From Nocardiopsis_B sediminis (GTDB lineage Bacteria; Actinomycetota; Actinomycetes; Streptosporangiales; Streptosporangiaceae), in NCBI RefSeq assembly GCF_042650565.1, contig NZ_JBHSBH010000010.1:248001-312000 (forward strand): a stretch of 64,000 bases of DNA. The letters run 5' to 3'. The position numbers and the translations under genes were made by a program. Below are positions 34,271 to 43,044 of the stretch, in pieces; the stretch's first letter is position 1; each line of letters starts with the position of its first letter. The notes under the pieces are model-generated. The model made no database searches, was not told the DNA's origin, and saw only the letters and a list, made by a program, of their open reading frames with translations.

Positions 34271-34905
34271 GCCATCACCCCGTAGTTGTCCTCGAAGTAC
34301 CTGGTGACATCGTAGGCGAGTCCGGTGTCCCCGGCCAGCATGTCGTCGAGCACCTCGAAGCCGTCGGAGGCCGTGAGGGCGAACGCCTCGGCCCACCACT
34401 CGTGGCGCTTGTGCCAGTAGGGGTTCTCCAGCAGCGGCAGGCACGCCTTGTGCAGGTCGCGCCATTCGCGGGTCTCCGACATCATCTGGTCGGCGATGTC
34501 GAGGACGTGGCCGGTCTCGTGCAGGACCAGCGAGATCGACTCGTGCGGCAGGGATCCCAGGGCCATCACTCCGTAGCGGTAGATCCCGGCCAGCCGGTCG
34601 AAGGGCCGGGAGTGGGGGTCGTCGGGGTCGGTGCGCAGCCCGCGCAGGTGCCCCATGTGGTCCAGGTCGACGACGGAGCCCTCGCCGACGTAGATGCCGT
34701 CGACCTCGTCGGCCAGGCGTTCGGCCAGGTGGGAGGGGAGGTTGGCGAACCCGTCGATGATGTCGCGGACCGACTGCGGGGGGATCGTGCCCGCCGCCCA
34801 CTGGCGGTGCAGGACGGCCTCCAGGCGGCCCACGTGCCGCCGCCCGTCGCCGGGGATGGGGATGACGTTCAGCGGGTGCGGACCGCATTCAACGCGTTTT
34901 CTCAC
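34267..34905 (-). CDS. Putative zinc metalloprotease-like protein (HExxH)
   Basis: A 212-residue protein with HETGH at residues 129-133 in LVLHETGHVLDIA and a downstream Glu in HEWWAEAFALT (about 173), the gluzincin-like HExxH...E arrangement seen in anthrax lethal-factor-like domains. It has no signal peptide, so it should be cytoplasmic. The GTG at 34905 has no ribosome-binding site but a TACAGT hexamer lies seven bases upstream, fitting a leaderless mRNA. Substrate unknown. Coupled to a small basic protein downstream; together they look like a two-gene module. Confidence 0.65.
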   Translation of the reverse strand: MRKRVECGPHPLNVIPIPGDGRRHVGRLEAVLHRQWAAGTIPPQSVRDIIDGFANLPSHLAERLADEVDGIYVGEGSVVDLDHMGHLRGLRTDPDDPHSRPFDRLAGIYRYGVMALGSLPHESISLVLHETGHVLDIADQMMSETREWRDLHKACLPLLENPYWHKRHEWWAEAFALTASDGFEVLDDMLAGDTGLAYDVTRYFEDNYGVMA

Positions 34906-34912
34906 TGGATGG

Positions 34913-34918
34913 ACTGTA
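34913..34918 (-). promoter_or_regulatory. -10 element for a leaderless transcript
   Basis: TACAGT on the minus strand is seven bases from the GTG of the HExxH gene, where transcription would start at the first codon. No clear -35 was found. Confidence 0.4.
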
Positions 34919-34996
34919 GAGGGACAAAAGGAGTGGTTTTCTCGCAACGGACGGGAAGTGACCCACGTCACTTCCGCCGCTCCGGGATCGGCCGCC

Positions 34997-37900
34997 TCAA
35001 CGGCCCGAACTGCCCTGGCTGGCGTGCCACAGCTTGCGCGGCGCCCCCGCGGCGCCGGCCGGGGTGATGTCGGCGTAGGGGGACAGGGCGTAGCCGTTGG
35101 CGTAGCGGATCCGCGGCCCGCCGACCCCGGCCACCGCGGCGCGGCCGCCGTCCCCGCGCAGCCGCTCGCCCAGCGCCGCGGGCCCCTCCTCCCGACGGAT
35201 CCGGGCCAGCTCCTCCAGGTCGTAGGCGTGGGTGGCGTTGACGGTCGCCAGCCCCGTCCCCGCCCGGCGCACCCGGCCGCGCGCGACCAGCAGCCAGGAC
35301 CCGAACACGGTGGCCGCACAGCGGTCCTGCACCGATTCGAAGAAGGTCAGGTCCACCAGGCCCGTGGCGTCGTCCAGCGTGGTGAAGATGATGCGCTGGC
35401 CCGAGCGCACCGCCGGCGTCTGCGTGGCCACCTTCACCCCCACCACCAGCACCTCCGCCCCCGCCGGGACCCGGTGCAGGTCGCGGGCGCGCACCGCGCC
35501 GTGGGAGGCGGCCAGCTCGGCGAGCACCTCGGCGTGGCAGTCCAGCAGGTGCCGGGACGCGTCATAGCCCAGCACCTCCAGCTCGGCCTGCACCTCCTCG
35601 GCCACCGTCATCTCCGGCAGCGTGCCGCCGCGCACCTCGCCCACCTGCTCCAGGGCCATGGGCAGCTGCCCGCCCCCCAGCGCCCGGCGCCCGGCCCGCT
35701 CCAGGGCGCCGGCGCGCAGCAGCAGGTCGCGCCGGGTCGGGCCGGAGCCGATCCCGTACATCCGGTCGAAGGCCCCCACCAGCACCAGCCGGTCCAGCAC
35801 GTCGCGGGAGGGGCGGGCCCGGGCGGCGAAGTCGCTCAGCGAGGCGAAGGGCCGCCCGGCCAGGACGGCGTCGACCTCGGCGTCGGTGATGCCCTTGACG
35901 TCGGCCAGCGCCGCCCGGACCCCCCACACCCCGTTCTCCAGGAGCTCGGCCCGCCATACCCGGTCGGAGGCGTTGACGTCGACCCCCAGCACCGGCACCC
36001 CGAACCGGCGGGCGTCGTCGATGATCGCCCGGCGCGGGTACATGCCCGGGTCGTGGGTGAGCAGCCCGGAGTAGAACGCCGCCGGGTGGTGCCGCTTCAG
36101 CCACGCCGACTGGTAGGTGGGCAGCGCGAACGCCGCCGCATGCGCCTTGCAGAACCCGAACGCGCCGAAGGCGGCGATGACCTCCCAGACCCGCTCCACC
36201 ACATCGGCGGGGTGGCCGCAGTCGGCGGCCATGGCGGTGAACTCTTTGCGGACCCCCTCCTTGCCCTCGTCGCTGCTGAGCCGGCGCCGCATCTGCTCGG
36301 CCTCGTCGTGGCCGCAGCCGGTCATGGCGTGCAGCACCCGGATGACCTGCTCGTGGAAGATCACCACGCCGCCGGTCTCGGCGAGCGCGTCGCGCAGCGC
36401 GGGGGAGGGGTAGTCGGGTTCGCGCAGGCCGTCGCGGGCGGCGATGAAGGGGGTGACCATGTCGCTGTTGACCGGCCCCGGCCGGAACAGGGAGATGTCG
36501 ACGATCAGGTCCTCCAGGCAGGCGGGGCGCAGCCGGCTGACCAGCTCGCGCTGGCCGGGCGACTCGATCTGGAAGCAGCCCAGCGTCCGCGAGGAGCGGA
36601 TCATGGCGTAGGTGGCGGGGTCGCCGTGGGCCAGGGCGGAGGGGCCGGCGGAGCCGGGGTGCGGCGGCGCGCCGCCGCCCGAGGCGGGAGCGGTGGCGGT
36701 GGGGGTGTCGATGTCCACCCGGCCGCCGCCCGTGCGCTCGACCTCCGCCAGGGCGTGGGTCATGGCCGACTGCATGCGCACCCCGATGACGTCGAGCTTG
36801 ATCAGCCCCATGTGCTCGACGTCGTCCTTGTCGAACTGCACCATGTCGTAGCCCACCCGGCTGGGCTCCAGCGGCGTGCGGTCGCGCAGGGAGGCGTCGG
36901 AGACGACGATCCCGCACGGGTGCATGGCGATGTGGCGGGGCAGCCCGTCGAGCCGCTCGGCCAGCCGGAACAGCGTCTGGGCCGAAGCGCCGTCGACCAG
37001 GCCGCCCGAGCGCAGCTCGGGCAGGTCGGCGCAGGCCGCGCGGATCTGGCGGGCGCGGATGTGCGGGAACGCCTTGGCCAGCACGTCGATCTCGTGCGGG
37101 GGGATGCCCATGACCGCGCCCACGTCGCGGATGGCGCTGCGGGCCCGGTAGGTCTCCATCATCGACACGCAGGCGGCGTCGGGGTAGGCGTCGAAGATCG
37201 CCTCGTAGGCGTCCAGCCGCCGGGCCGACTCCACGTCCAGGTCGATGTCGGGCAGGCCGGTGCGGCTATCGGACAGGAAGCGCTCCATCAGCAGCCCGTG
37301 GGCCATCGGGTCGATCGCCGAGATCCCGATGAGGTGGTTGACCAGGCTCCCCGCCCCCGACCCGCGGATGGAGCAGCGGATGCCCCGGCCGCGGATGCGC
37401 CCGGCGATGTCGGCCACGGTGAGGAAGTAGGCGGAGAACCCCTTGCGCTCGATGATCCCCAGCTCGTGGGCGAGCCGCGACCGCGCCGCCTGGTCGCGGG
37501 AGCGGCCCAGCCGGTCCAGCCCGTCCTTGCACGCCCGCCACAGCCGGTCGCGGGCGTCGGCGAACACGGGCAGGTGGGGGCGGTCCATGCCCAGGTCGGT
37601 GCCGGGGTCCAGGACACAGGAGGCGGCGAGGGCGCGGGTATGGGCCAGCAGCCGCCGCGCCGCGGTCGCATCGCCGCCGCAGATCCGCTCGGCGACCTCG
37701 GCCATCTCCGCCGTGCTCTTCAGGTGGGCCTGGGCGCCCGCGGGCGCGGGCGGCCCGCCCCCGCCGGGCAGCCAGCGCCGCGCCTCGTCGAGCACGCGGG
37801 CGACCTCGGCGTCGGCGGGGGCCGGGTAGCGGACGGCGTTGCCCAGGATGGCCAGGGTCCGGGCCTCGGCGGCCAGCCGCAGCAGGGCGGTGGCCTGCCG

Positions 37901-38410
37901 GTGCTCGCCGGGGCCGTAGTGGTCGACCAGCTCGACGGCGACCTCGGCGATGTGGCGCCAGCGCTCGAGCAGGCGGCGGGCGCGCTCGGGGCGGCGGTCG
38001 GCCGCGGCCCGGCCCACATCGGAGCCGGGCCCCAGCAGCACCACCAGCCCTTCGGCGTGGGCGGCGATCGTGTCGCGGGACACAGCGGGCACGCCCCGCG
38101 TCCCCGAGGCGTGGGCGGCGCTGATGAGCCGGCACAGGGAGGCCCAGCCCGTGCGGCCGCGGGCCAGGACGGTGACCCGGCCCCCTTCGGGGGCGGCCAC
38201 GGCCAGGTCGGCGCCGAGGATCGGCTTGATGCCCGCCTCGCGGCAGGCGCGCACGTGGGCGACCGCGCCGTAGACACCGTCGCGGTCGGTCAGGGCCAGC
38301 ATGTCCATGCCCTGGGCGGCGGCCCGCTCCACCAGCGCGGCGGGGCGCACGGTGCCGTGCCGCATCGAGGCGGAGGAGGCCACGCTCAGGTGCGCGAAGG
38401 CATCGGCCAT
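34997..38410 (-). CDS. dnaE2: Error-prone DNA polymerase III alpha (DnaE2 type)
   Basis: A 1137-residue C-family polymerase, shorter than replicative DnaE1. The PHP domain (residues 1-250) reads FAHLSVASSASM where active relatives have HLHVAS, so one metal His is a Ser. The three catalytic aspartates are in LPDIDLDVES and GLIKLDVIG; RGSGAGSLVNHLIG and FCKAHAAAFALPTYQSAWLK are polymerase motifs. The C terminus ends in an OB domain and the KLWHASQGSSGR tail typical of DnaE2. In actinobacteria it acts in SOS mutagenic lesion bypass with ImuB; no imuA'/imuB lies here. A LexA-like palindrome lies 125 bp upstream. Confidence 0.88.
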   Translation of the reverse strand: MADAFAHLSVASSASMRHGTVRPAALVERAAAQGMDMLALTDRDGVYGAVAHVRACREAGIKPILGADLAVAAPEGGRVTVLARGRTGWASLCRLISAAHASGTRGVPAVSRDTIAAHAEGLVVLLGPGSDVGRAAADRRPERARRLLERWRHIAEVAVELVDHYGPGEHRQATALLRLAAEARTLAILGNAVRYPAPADAEVARVLDEARRWLPGGGGPPAPAGAQAHLKSTAEMAEVAERICGGDATAARRLLAHTRALAASCVLDPGTDLGMDRPHLPVFADARDRLWRACKDGLDRLGRSRDQAARSRLAHELGIIERKGFSAYFLTVADIAGRIRGRGIRCSIRGSGAGSLVNHLIGISAIDPMAHGLLMERFLSDSRTGLPDIDLDVESARRLDAYEAIFDAYPDAACVSMMETYRARSAIRDVGAVMGIPPHEIDVLAKAFPHIRARQIRAACADLPELRSGGLVDGASAQTLFRLAERLDGLPRHIAMHPCGIVVSDASLRDRTPLEPSRVGYDMVQFDKDDVEHMGLIKLDVIGVRMQSAMTHALAEVERTGGGRVDIDTPTATAPASGGGAPPHPGSAGPSALAHGDPATYAMIRSSRTLGCFQIESPGQRELVSRLRPACLEDLIVDISLFRPGPVNSDMVTPFIAARDGLREPDYPSPALRDALAETGGVVIFHEQVIRVLHAMTGCGHDEAEQMRRRLSSDEGKEGVRKEFTAMAADCGHPADVVERVWEVIAAFGAFGFCKAHAAAFALPTYQSAWLKRHHPAAFYSGLLTHDPGMYPRRAIIDDARRFGVPVLGVDVNASDRVWRAELLENGVWGVRAALADVKGITDAEVDAVLAGRPFASLSDFAARARPSRDVLDRLVLVGAFDRMYGIGSGPTRRDLLLRAGALERAGRRALGGGQLPMALEQVGEVRGGTLPEMTVAEEVQAELEVLGYDASRHLLDCHAEVLAELAASHGAVRARDLHRVPAGAEVLVVGVKVATQTPAVRSGQRIIFTTLDDATGLVDLTFFESVQDRCAATVFGSWLLVARGRVRRAGTGLATVNATHAYDLEELARIRREEGPAALGERLRGDGGRAAVAGVGGPRIRYANGYALSPYADITPAGAAGAPRKLWHASQGSSGR

Positions 38411-38534
38411 CAGGCGCGGCCCTCCGGGCCCCGCGGCGGCATGCCGGCCGTCCCCATGTTCGTCCCCCCACCGCTCGCCGCGTGCGGCCAGGGCACGACG
38501 GCATGCGCCGAAAACCCGGGGAAGACAGGCCGAA

Positions 38535-38552
38535 TTCGTACTTACGTACGAA
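38535..38552. promoter_or_regulatory. LexA/SOS-box-like palindrome upstream of dnaE2
   Basis: TTCGTAC-TTAC-GTACGAA is a perfect 7+4+7 inverted repeat. The actinobacterial SOS box is TCGAAC-N4-GTTCGA; this differs by one symmetric base pair. It stands 125 bp upstream of dnaE2, a known SOS gene. Confidence 0.65.
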
Positions 38553-38666
38553 CACTACCGCACGGGTCGACCGGCGCGCACCCCTGACCTGGGGAGAGGC
38601 GGGACACGGGCGGGCGAGCCCCCGTGCCCCGCGGGAGGGTATCGGTCACCGCGCGGGGGCGTCCGC

Positions 38667-39218
38667 CTAGTCGGCGTACCCGTAGCCGCCGCCCACGGGG
38701 GCGTCGGGGCGGCCGGCGGCGGCCGTCTCCTCCAGGGCGGCGGTGACCTCGCTCCAGGAGGGCGGATGGGCGGCCCGGGCATCGTGCAGGACGGTGACGC
38801 GGGGGATGGCGCGCAGGGTGGCGACGCTGCGCCCGAACGCCGGGTGGCTCGCCAGGTCCGGCTTGCAGTGCGGCACCAGGAGCGTGGGCACCCCGAAGCC
38901 GAACATCTCGCACACCAGCCCGACCGCGAAGCCGTCGGCGATCCCGTTGGCGATCTTGTTGACGCTGGTGAAGGTCAGCGGGCAGGCCAGGACGGCGTCG
39001 GGCGGCGGAAGCGGGGCGCCGGTGCCGGGCATGCGGAACTCCACGCGCACGGGCTCACCGGTCAGCTCCGCCAGCTCGGCGGGGTCGTGGAAGCGGGTGC
39101 CCATGGGGGTGGACAGGACGCTCACCCGCCAGCCGGCGTCCTGCACCCCCCGCACCAGATCGGACACGGGTTCGCGGACCATGGCACCGGAGACGATCAG
39201 GTACAGGGTTTTCGCCAT
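38667..39218 (-). CDS. Flavoprotein (PPC decarboxylase-like)
   Basis: A 183-residue flavoprotein-fold protein: LYLIVSGAMVREPVSDLV, then ACPLTFTSVNKIANGIADGF, which resembles the flavin-binding ACPxTxNTxxKxAxGxxD motif of HFCD/Coa-type decarboxylases, and PTLLVPHCKPDLASHPAF. It probably binds FMN and may oxidatively decarboxylate a thiol-containing substrate. It is not the standard CoaBC (no synthetase half). Monocistronic as far as visible. Confidence 0.75.
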   Translation of the reverse strand: MAKTLYLIVSGAMVREPVSDLVRGVQDAGWRVSVLSTPMGTRFHDPAELAELTGEPVRVEFRMPGTGAPLPPPDAVLACPLTFTSVNKIANGIADGFAVGLVCEMFGFGVPTLLVPHCKPDLASHPAFGRSVATLRAIPRVTVLHDARAAHPPSWSEVTAALEETAAAGRPDAPVGGGYGYAD

Positions 39219-39336
39219 AGGGGAAGTCTAGGGACCCGGGGCAGGTCAGCGCGGGGTGAACGGCACATCCGGACAGATGCGGCCGGGCCGGAACCCCGCC
39301 CGCCGTCCTCGGGCGAGGCCCGGCCCATCCGCCGGG

Positions 39337-40311
39337 TCACCTCGACGTGCAGGCGCGCGAGAGCTCGTCGAGCCGGTCGCGCTCCCTGGCGGTCAGGGTG
39401 AGGTCCATCGCCCCGGCGCTCTCGGCCGCCTGGTGCGGCCTGGAGGCGCCGGGGATCACGATGACGGTGTCGCCGTAGAAGCCGACCAGCCAGTTGAGCG
39501 CCACCTGGGCGGGCGTGGCCCCGTGGGCGTCGCCGATGGCGCGCAGCTCGTCGATGAGTGGGGCCGTGCGGGCCAGCGCCTTCGGAGAGAACCCGCCTAT
39601 CGCCCGCCGCGTCCGCGGAACGGCGGCGACGAGGCCGGGATCGGCGTGGAACTTGCCGGTGAGCAGGCCCGAGTGCAGCGGGCTGTAGGCGATCAGCGTG
39701 ATGCCGAGCCGGCGTGCGGCCTCCAGGGTGCCGTCGCGCTCGATGTCGCGCTTCAGCAGGCTCACCTGGACCTGGTTGGACGCCAGTTCGATGCCCCGGG
39801 AGCGCAGGAGGTTGTGGGCCGCGGTCATCTGGCGGGCCGAGAAGTTGCTGACGCCCACCGCCCGGATCCGCCCGCTCTCCTTCAGGTCGGCCATCCGCCG
39901 CACCTGGGCCGGGATCGACGACAGGTTCCCGAAGGGCATGTGGATCTGGTGCAGGTCGATGGGGAAGCCCTGGAGGGCCTCCAGCCGTGCGCCGACCGTG
40001 TGCGTGATGCTGGCCGCCGTCCGCAGGAGCGGCAGCCACTTGGTGGCGATGGTGACGCCGCCCGGCTCGATTCCGCGCTGGGCCAGCGCGGTGGTCAGGG
40101 CCCGCTCGGAGCCGCCGCTGCCGTACAGCTCGGCGGTGTCGAACCAGTCGACCCCGCCGTCCAGTGCCGCGCCGACGATCGAGGTGGCCGTCGGCTGGTC
40201 GATGTGAGGGTAGAAGCCCGCTGTCAGCCCGCCGCCGGAGAGCTGCATGCAGCCAAGGCCGATGGGGGAGACCTCGATGCCGGTCCGGCCCAGTTGTCGC
40301 CTGTCCATCAC
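39337..40311 (-). CDS. Aldo/keto reductase
   Basis: A 324-residue NADPH-dependent TIM-barrel reductase. The tetrad is complete: Asp and Tyr in DWFDTAELYGSG, Lys in TIATKWLP, His in DLHQIHMPFG. The C-terminal NADPH-binding stretch reads VIVIPGASRPHQAAE. It reduces aldehydes or ketones. It faces a TetR gene with a perfect operator between, so it is probably induced by that regulator's ligand. This is an intact counterpart of the broken AKR/TetR pair at 26251-27957. Confidence 0.88.
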   Translation of the reverse strand: MMDRRQLGRTGIEVSPIGLGCMQLSGGGLTAGFYPHIDQPTATSIVGAALDGGVDWFDTAELYGSGGSERALTTALAQRGIEPGGVTIATKWLPLLRTAASITHTVGARLEALQGFPIDLHQIHMPFGNLSSIPAQVRRMADLKESGRIRAVGVSNFSARQMTAAHNLLRSRGIELASNQVQVSLLKRDIERDGTLEAARRLGITLIAYSPLHSGLLTGKFHADPGLVAAVPRTRRAIGGFSPKALARTAPLIDELRAIGDAHGATPAQVALNWLVGFYGDTVIVIPGASRPHQAAESAGAMDLTLTARERDRLDELSRACTSR

Positions 40312-40350
40312 GCACCGCCTTTACAGGGGTCGCCGGGAAATCCGCCGACT

Positions 40351-40366
40351 GAGACACGACTGTCTC
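40351..40366. promoter_or_regulatory. TetR operator between AKR and tetR
   Basis: GAGACA-CGAC-TGTCTC is a perfect inverted repeat in the 106-bp divergent intergenic region; a further half site TTGAGACGACGCAC lies near 40390. Confidence 0.75.
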
Positions 40367-40417
40367 GATCCTAGGCGTTGGTGTCAAGAGTTGAGACGAC
40401 GCACTAGAGTGGCGGCC

Positions 40418-40999
40418 ATGAACCCATCTCCGGCACTGAAGGACCGCATCGCCTCAGGGATCATCGCCACCGCGGCCACGGTCCTCGCCGAGCGCGGCGA
40501 GACGGCGAGCATGGCCGAGATCGCCGAGGCCGCCGGGGTCGGCCGGGCCACCCTCTACCGCTACTTCCCCAACCGCGAGGCCCTGCTCGCGGGCCTGGTC
40601 CAAGCGGCCTTCGACGACCTGTCCGCGCGCATCGCCGACGCCGACCTCGCATCGGTCCCGGTCCGCGAGGGCGTCGCCCGGGTGGCGCGCGCGTTCGTCA
40701 CCGCGGGCGGCACCTACACCGCGGTGGTCAACCTCAGGCACTCCCGCGGCGGGCCCGGCATGCCGCCCCTGCCCGAGACCGACCGCCGCCTCGCCGAGCC
40801 CGTCCGCGCCCTGCTGCGCCGGGGCGCGGCCGACGGCACGCTGCGCGGCGACATGCCCGCCGAGGTGCTGTTCGAGATGTTCACCGCCCTGCTGGAACGG
40901 GCGATCTCCCAGGCGGCCGTGCAGGGGTGGGGGGCCGAGCACGCCAGCGCCGTGGTCACCGCCCTCTTCCTCGACGGCGCCGACGCGCCGTCGGAGTGA
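40418..40999 (+). CDS. TetR-family repressor
   Basis: A 193-residue regulator with the HTH TASMAEIAEAAGVGRATLYR followed by YFPNREALLAGLVQAAFDDL; the C-terminal ligand domain is of generic TetR type. ATG at 40418. It likely represses itself and the divergent aldo/keto reductase through the palindrome at 40351-40366. Ligand unknown. Confidence 0.87.
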   Translation: MNPSPALKDRIASGIIATAATVLAERGETASMAEIAEAAGVGRATLYRYFPNREALLAGLVQAAFDDLSARIADADLASVPVREGVARVARAFVTAGGTYTAVVNLRHSRGGPGMPPLPETDRRLAEPVRALLRRGAADGTLRGDMPAEVLFEMFTALLERAISQAAVQGWGAEHASAVVTALFLDGADAPSE

Positions 41000-41004
41000 G
41001 GCCT

Positions 41005-41038
41005 GCCCCGGGGCCGCCGCCCGGGGCGGCGACGGGGC
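41005..41038. terminator. Nested GC hairpin between convergent genes
   Basis: GCCGCC/GGCGGC inside GCCCCG/CGGGGC lies exactly between the TetR stop and the stop of the DtxR-family gene. Confidence 0.55.
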
Positions 41039-41731
41039 TCAGTCGATCGCCGGGGCGATCCACAGGGCGTCGGCGGCCACCAGGCCCAGCGCCTGGTCGC
41101 GCTGGTCGCCGGAGGAGCCCACGCGCACCACCAGCGACCCGCCGAAGGGCTGGCGCTCCACGACCTTGATGCGCATCCCGATGCCGATGCGCTGCTCGGC
41201 GAGGTAGCGCAGGAGGTCGGGGTCGGAGTCGTTGACGCGCACGATCACGCCGTTGGCGCCGGTCTCGGCCTCGGACAGCAGGCGGGTATCGCGCTCGACG
41301 ACCTGGCCGTCGCGGGTGGGGATGGGGTCGCCGTGGGGGTCGACGACGGGATCGCCGAGGTGGTCGGCGATGCGGTCGACGAAGCGGTCGGAGACCACGT
41401 GCTCGAGGATCTCGGCCTCATCGTGCACTTCGTCCCAGGAGTAGCCCAGCGCCGCCACGAGGTAGGTCTCCAGGAGCCGGTGGCGCCGCAGGACCGCCAG
41501 GGCGGCCTTGGCGCCGGTGTCGGTGAGGCGGACATCGCCGTAGCGGCGGTGCTCCACCAGCCCGAGTTCGCCCAGCTTGCGCAGCATCCCGGAGACCGAG
41601 GAGTTGGACACCGACAGGCGTTCGGCCATGGCCGAAATGGTCACCGGCCCGGAGCCGCGTTCCTGGAGGTCGTAGATGACCTTCACGTAGTCCTCGACCG
41701 AGGTGGACGGCCGCTCCGAAGTACTCCCCAT
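41039..41731 (-). CDS. mntR: DtxR/MntR-family metalloregulator, manganese-type
   Basis: A 230-residue protein: winged helix (SVEDYVKVIYDLQERG, SNSSVSGMLRKLGELGLV), dimerisation domain with metal ligands, and a C-terminal SH3-like FeoA domain (IGIGMRIKVVERQPFGGSL). At the primary metal site DtxR/IdeR has Glu-Ala-Cys-Arg-Trp-Glu-His, but here it is HDEAEILEHV: the Cys is replaced by Glu as in MntR, favouring Mn sensing. It probably represses manganese uptake; the manganese-type importer 10 kb away (52168-54733) with an operator over its start is the natural target. Confidence 0.83.
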   Translation of the reverse strand: MGSTSERPSTSVEDYVKVIYDLQERGSGPVTISAMAERLSVSNSSVSGMLRKLGELGLVEHRRYGDVRLTDTGAKAALAVLRRHRLLETYLVAALGYSWDEVHDEAEILEHVVSDRFVDRIADHLGDPVVDPHGDPIPTRDGQVVERDTRLLSEAETGANGVIVRVNDSDPDLLRYLAEQRIGIGMRIKVVERQPFGGSLVVRVGSSGDQRDQALGLVAADALWIAPAID

Positions 41732-42300
41732 ACCGGCTACGGTACCGCGGTCCACCCCCGCCACGTGCACCCCTCGCGGCGACATACCCCCGGTGAACAG
41801 GGGGATCGCGGCATCCGCCCGAGTCGTCCACAAGGGTCCCCTGACCGCCCGGGCGGTCCGCGCCCCCGCCCCGGCGCCCCGCCTCCGGCCCCCGCGAGCC
41901 CCCGGGCCTGCCCACCCCGCCCGCGCCGGGCGCGCCGGCCGCCCCGGAAACCCGCGCATACCGTCGTGACCAGCGACTTTCGGTCCAATCCGAAACTGAT
42001 TGCCCGGGCGTGTGCCCTTCGGCCACCATGGGTGCTCCGGCGCCCGGGGGGCCACCCCCGCCGCCGGACACGGCGCCGACGGCGGCCCCGTGCGCACGCC
42101 GGTCCGAAGAACCTCCCGGGAGGGGTAGGGGAAGCGACCGCGCCGGCGCCCGGGGCGCCGTCATCGAGCACAGCGCCAGGCCGGGCGGTGCGGGGCCCAC
42201 GTGGGCCGCCGGCACCGGCGAACCCCACGTGGCACCGCCCGGCACCCATCCCCACCACCCGGGTGCGCCCGCGCGCGGCCCGGGCGACACGCCACGCGCC
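41732..42300. other. 570-bp intergenic region without a supported gene
   Basis: GC- and proline-codon-rich low-complexity DNA; long frames on both strands show no family signature. The only structure is TTTCGG-TCCAAT-CCGAAA around 41979, a short inverted repeat that could be part of a promoter. Confidence 0.6.
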
Positions 42301-42332
42301 TTGACCTTCACACCGGTGTGAAGCCCTAGCGT
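42301..42332 (+). promoter_or_regulatory. MerR-type promoter with perfect 18-bp palindrome, leaderless start
   Basis: TTGACC (42301-42306) and TAGCGT (42327-42332) are separated by an over-long 20-bp spacer containing the perfect palindrome CTTCACACCGGTGTGAAG (42306-42323). Over-long spacers filled by a palindrome are diagnostic of MerR-family activators. The hydrolase ATG starts seven bases after the -10, so the mRNA would be leaderless. No merR gene is in the window. Confidence 0.75.
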
Positions 42333-42339
42333 CCGAGCC

Positions 42340-43044
42340 ATGACAACGACACACGACACCGGCGCCACCGCCCACCGGCCCCTGTCCTACTTGCGGCGCG
42401 GCCGGGGCCCCGGCCTGCTGCTCGCCCACGGCGCCACCGGCGGGACCGACGCCAACTACGGGGCGGTCATCGACGCCTTCGCCCGCCACCACACCGTGGT
42501 CGGGCCCGACTACCCCGGATCGGGGCGCACCCCGCGCTCGGCCACCCCGCTCACCCTCGACGGCCTGGCCGACGCGGTCGTGGCCGCCGCCGACGACGCC
42601 GGGGTGGCGACCTTCGCCCTCCACGGATACTCCCTGGGCGGCGCGGTCGCGATCCGCGCCGCGGTGCGCCACCCGGGGCGCGTCACCGCACTGGTCCTGG
42701 CCGCCGCCTTCGCCCACCCCAGCGAGGCCATGCACGCGCTCCTGCGCACGTGGCACGCCGACCTCGCCGCATCGGGCCCGGCGGGCGCCGCCGACCAGGT
42801 CGACCTCGGCCGGCGCGTCGACGTCCGCGACGACCTGCCGCGGATCGCCGTTCCCACGCTGGTGCTGGCCACCACCGCCGACGAGCTCGTCGCGCCCGGC
42901 CACTCCGCGGAGCTGGCGGCCGCGATCCCCGGTGCGCGCCGCGCCGACCTCGCCTCCGGCCACCACATCTGGGAGGACGCCCCCGAGGAGTGGGCCGCAC
43001 AGGTGCTGGACTTCCTCGCGGCCAACGGGGGGCCGACGCGATGA
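42340..43044 (+). CDS. Alpha/beta hydrolase
   Basis: A 234-residue hydrolase: oxyanion LLAHGATGGTDAN, nucleophile elbow ALHGYSLGGAVAI (Ser), acid in the TTADELVAPGHS region and catalytic His in LASGHHIWED. The cap domain is short, about 25 residues fewer than usual. Substrate unknown, esterase or lactonase-like. Translationally coupled to the F420-type oxidoreductase downstream (ATGA) and driven by a MerR-like promoter, so the pair probably handles a reactive or toxic compound (inference). Confidence 0.82.
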   Translation: MTTTHDTGATAHRPLSYLRRGRGPGLLLAHGATGGTDANYGAVIDAFARHHTVVGPDYPGSGRTPRSATPLTLDGLADAVVAAADDAGVATFALHGYSLGGAVAIRAAVRHPGRVTALVLAAAFAHPSEAMHALLRTWHADLAASGPAGAADQVDLGRRVDVRDDLPRIAVPTLVLATTADELVAPGHSAELAAAIPGARRADLASGHHIWEDAPEEWAAQVLDFLAANGGPTR

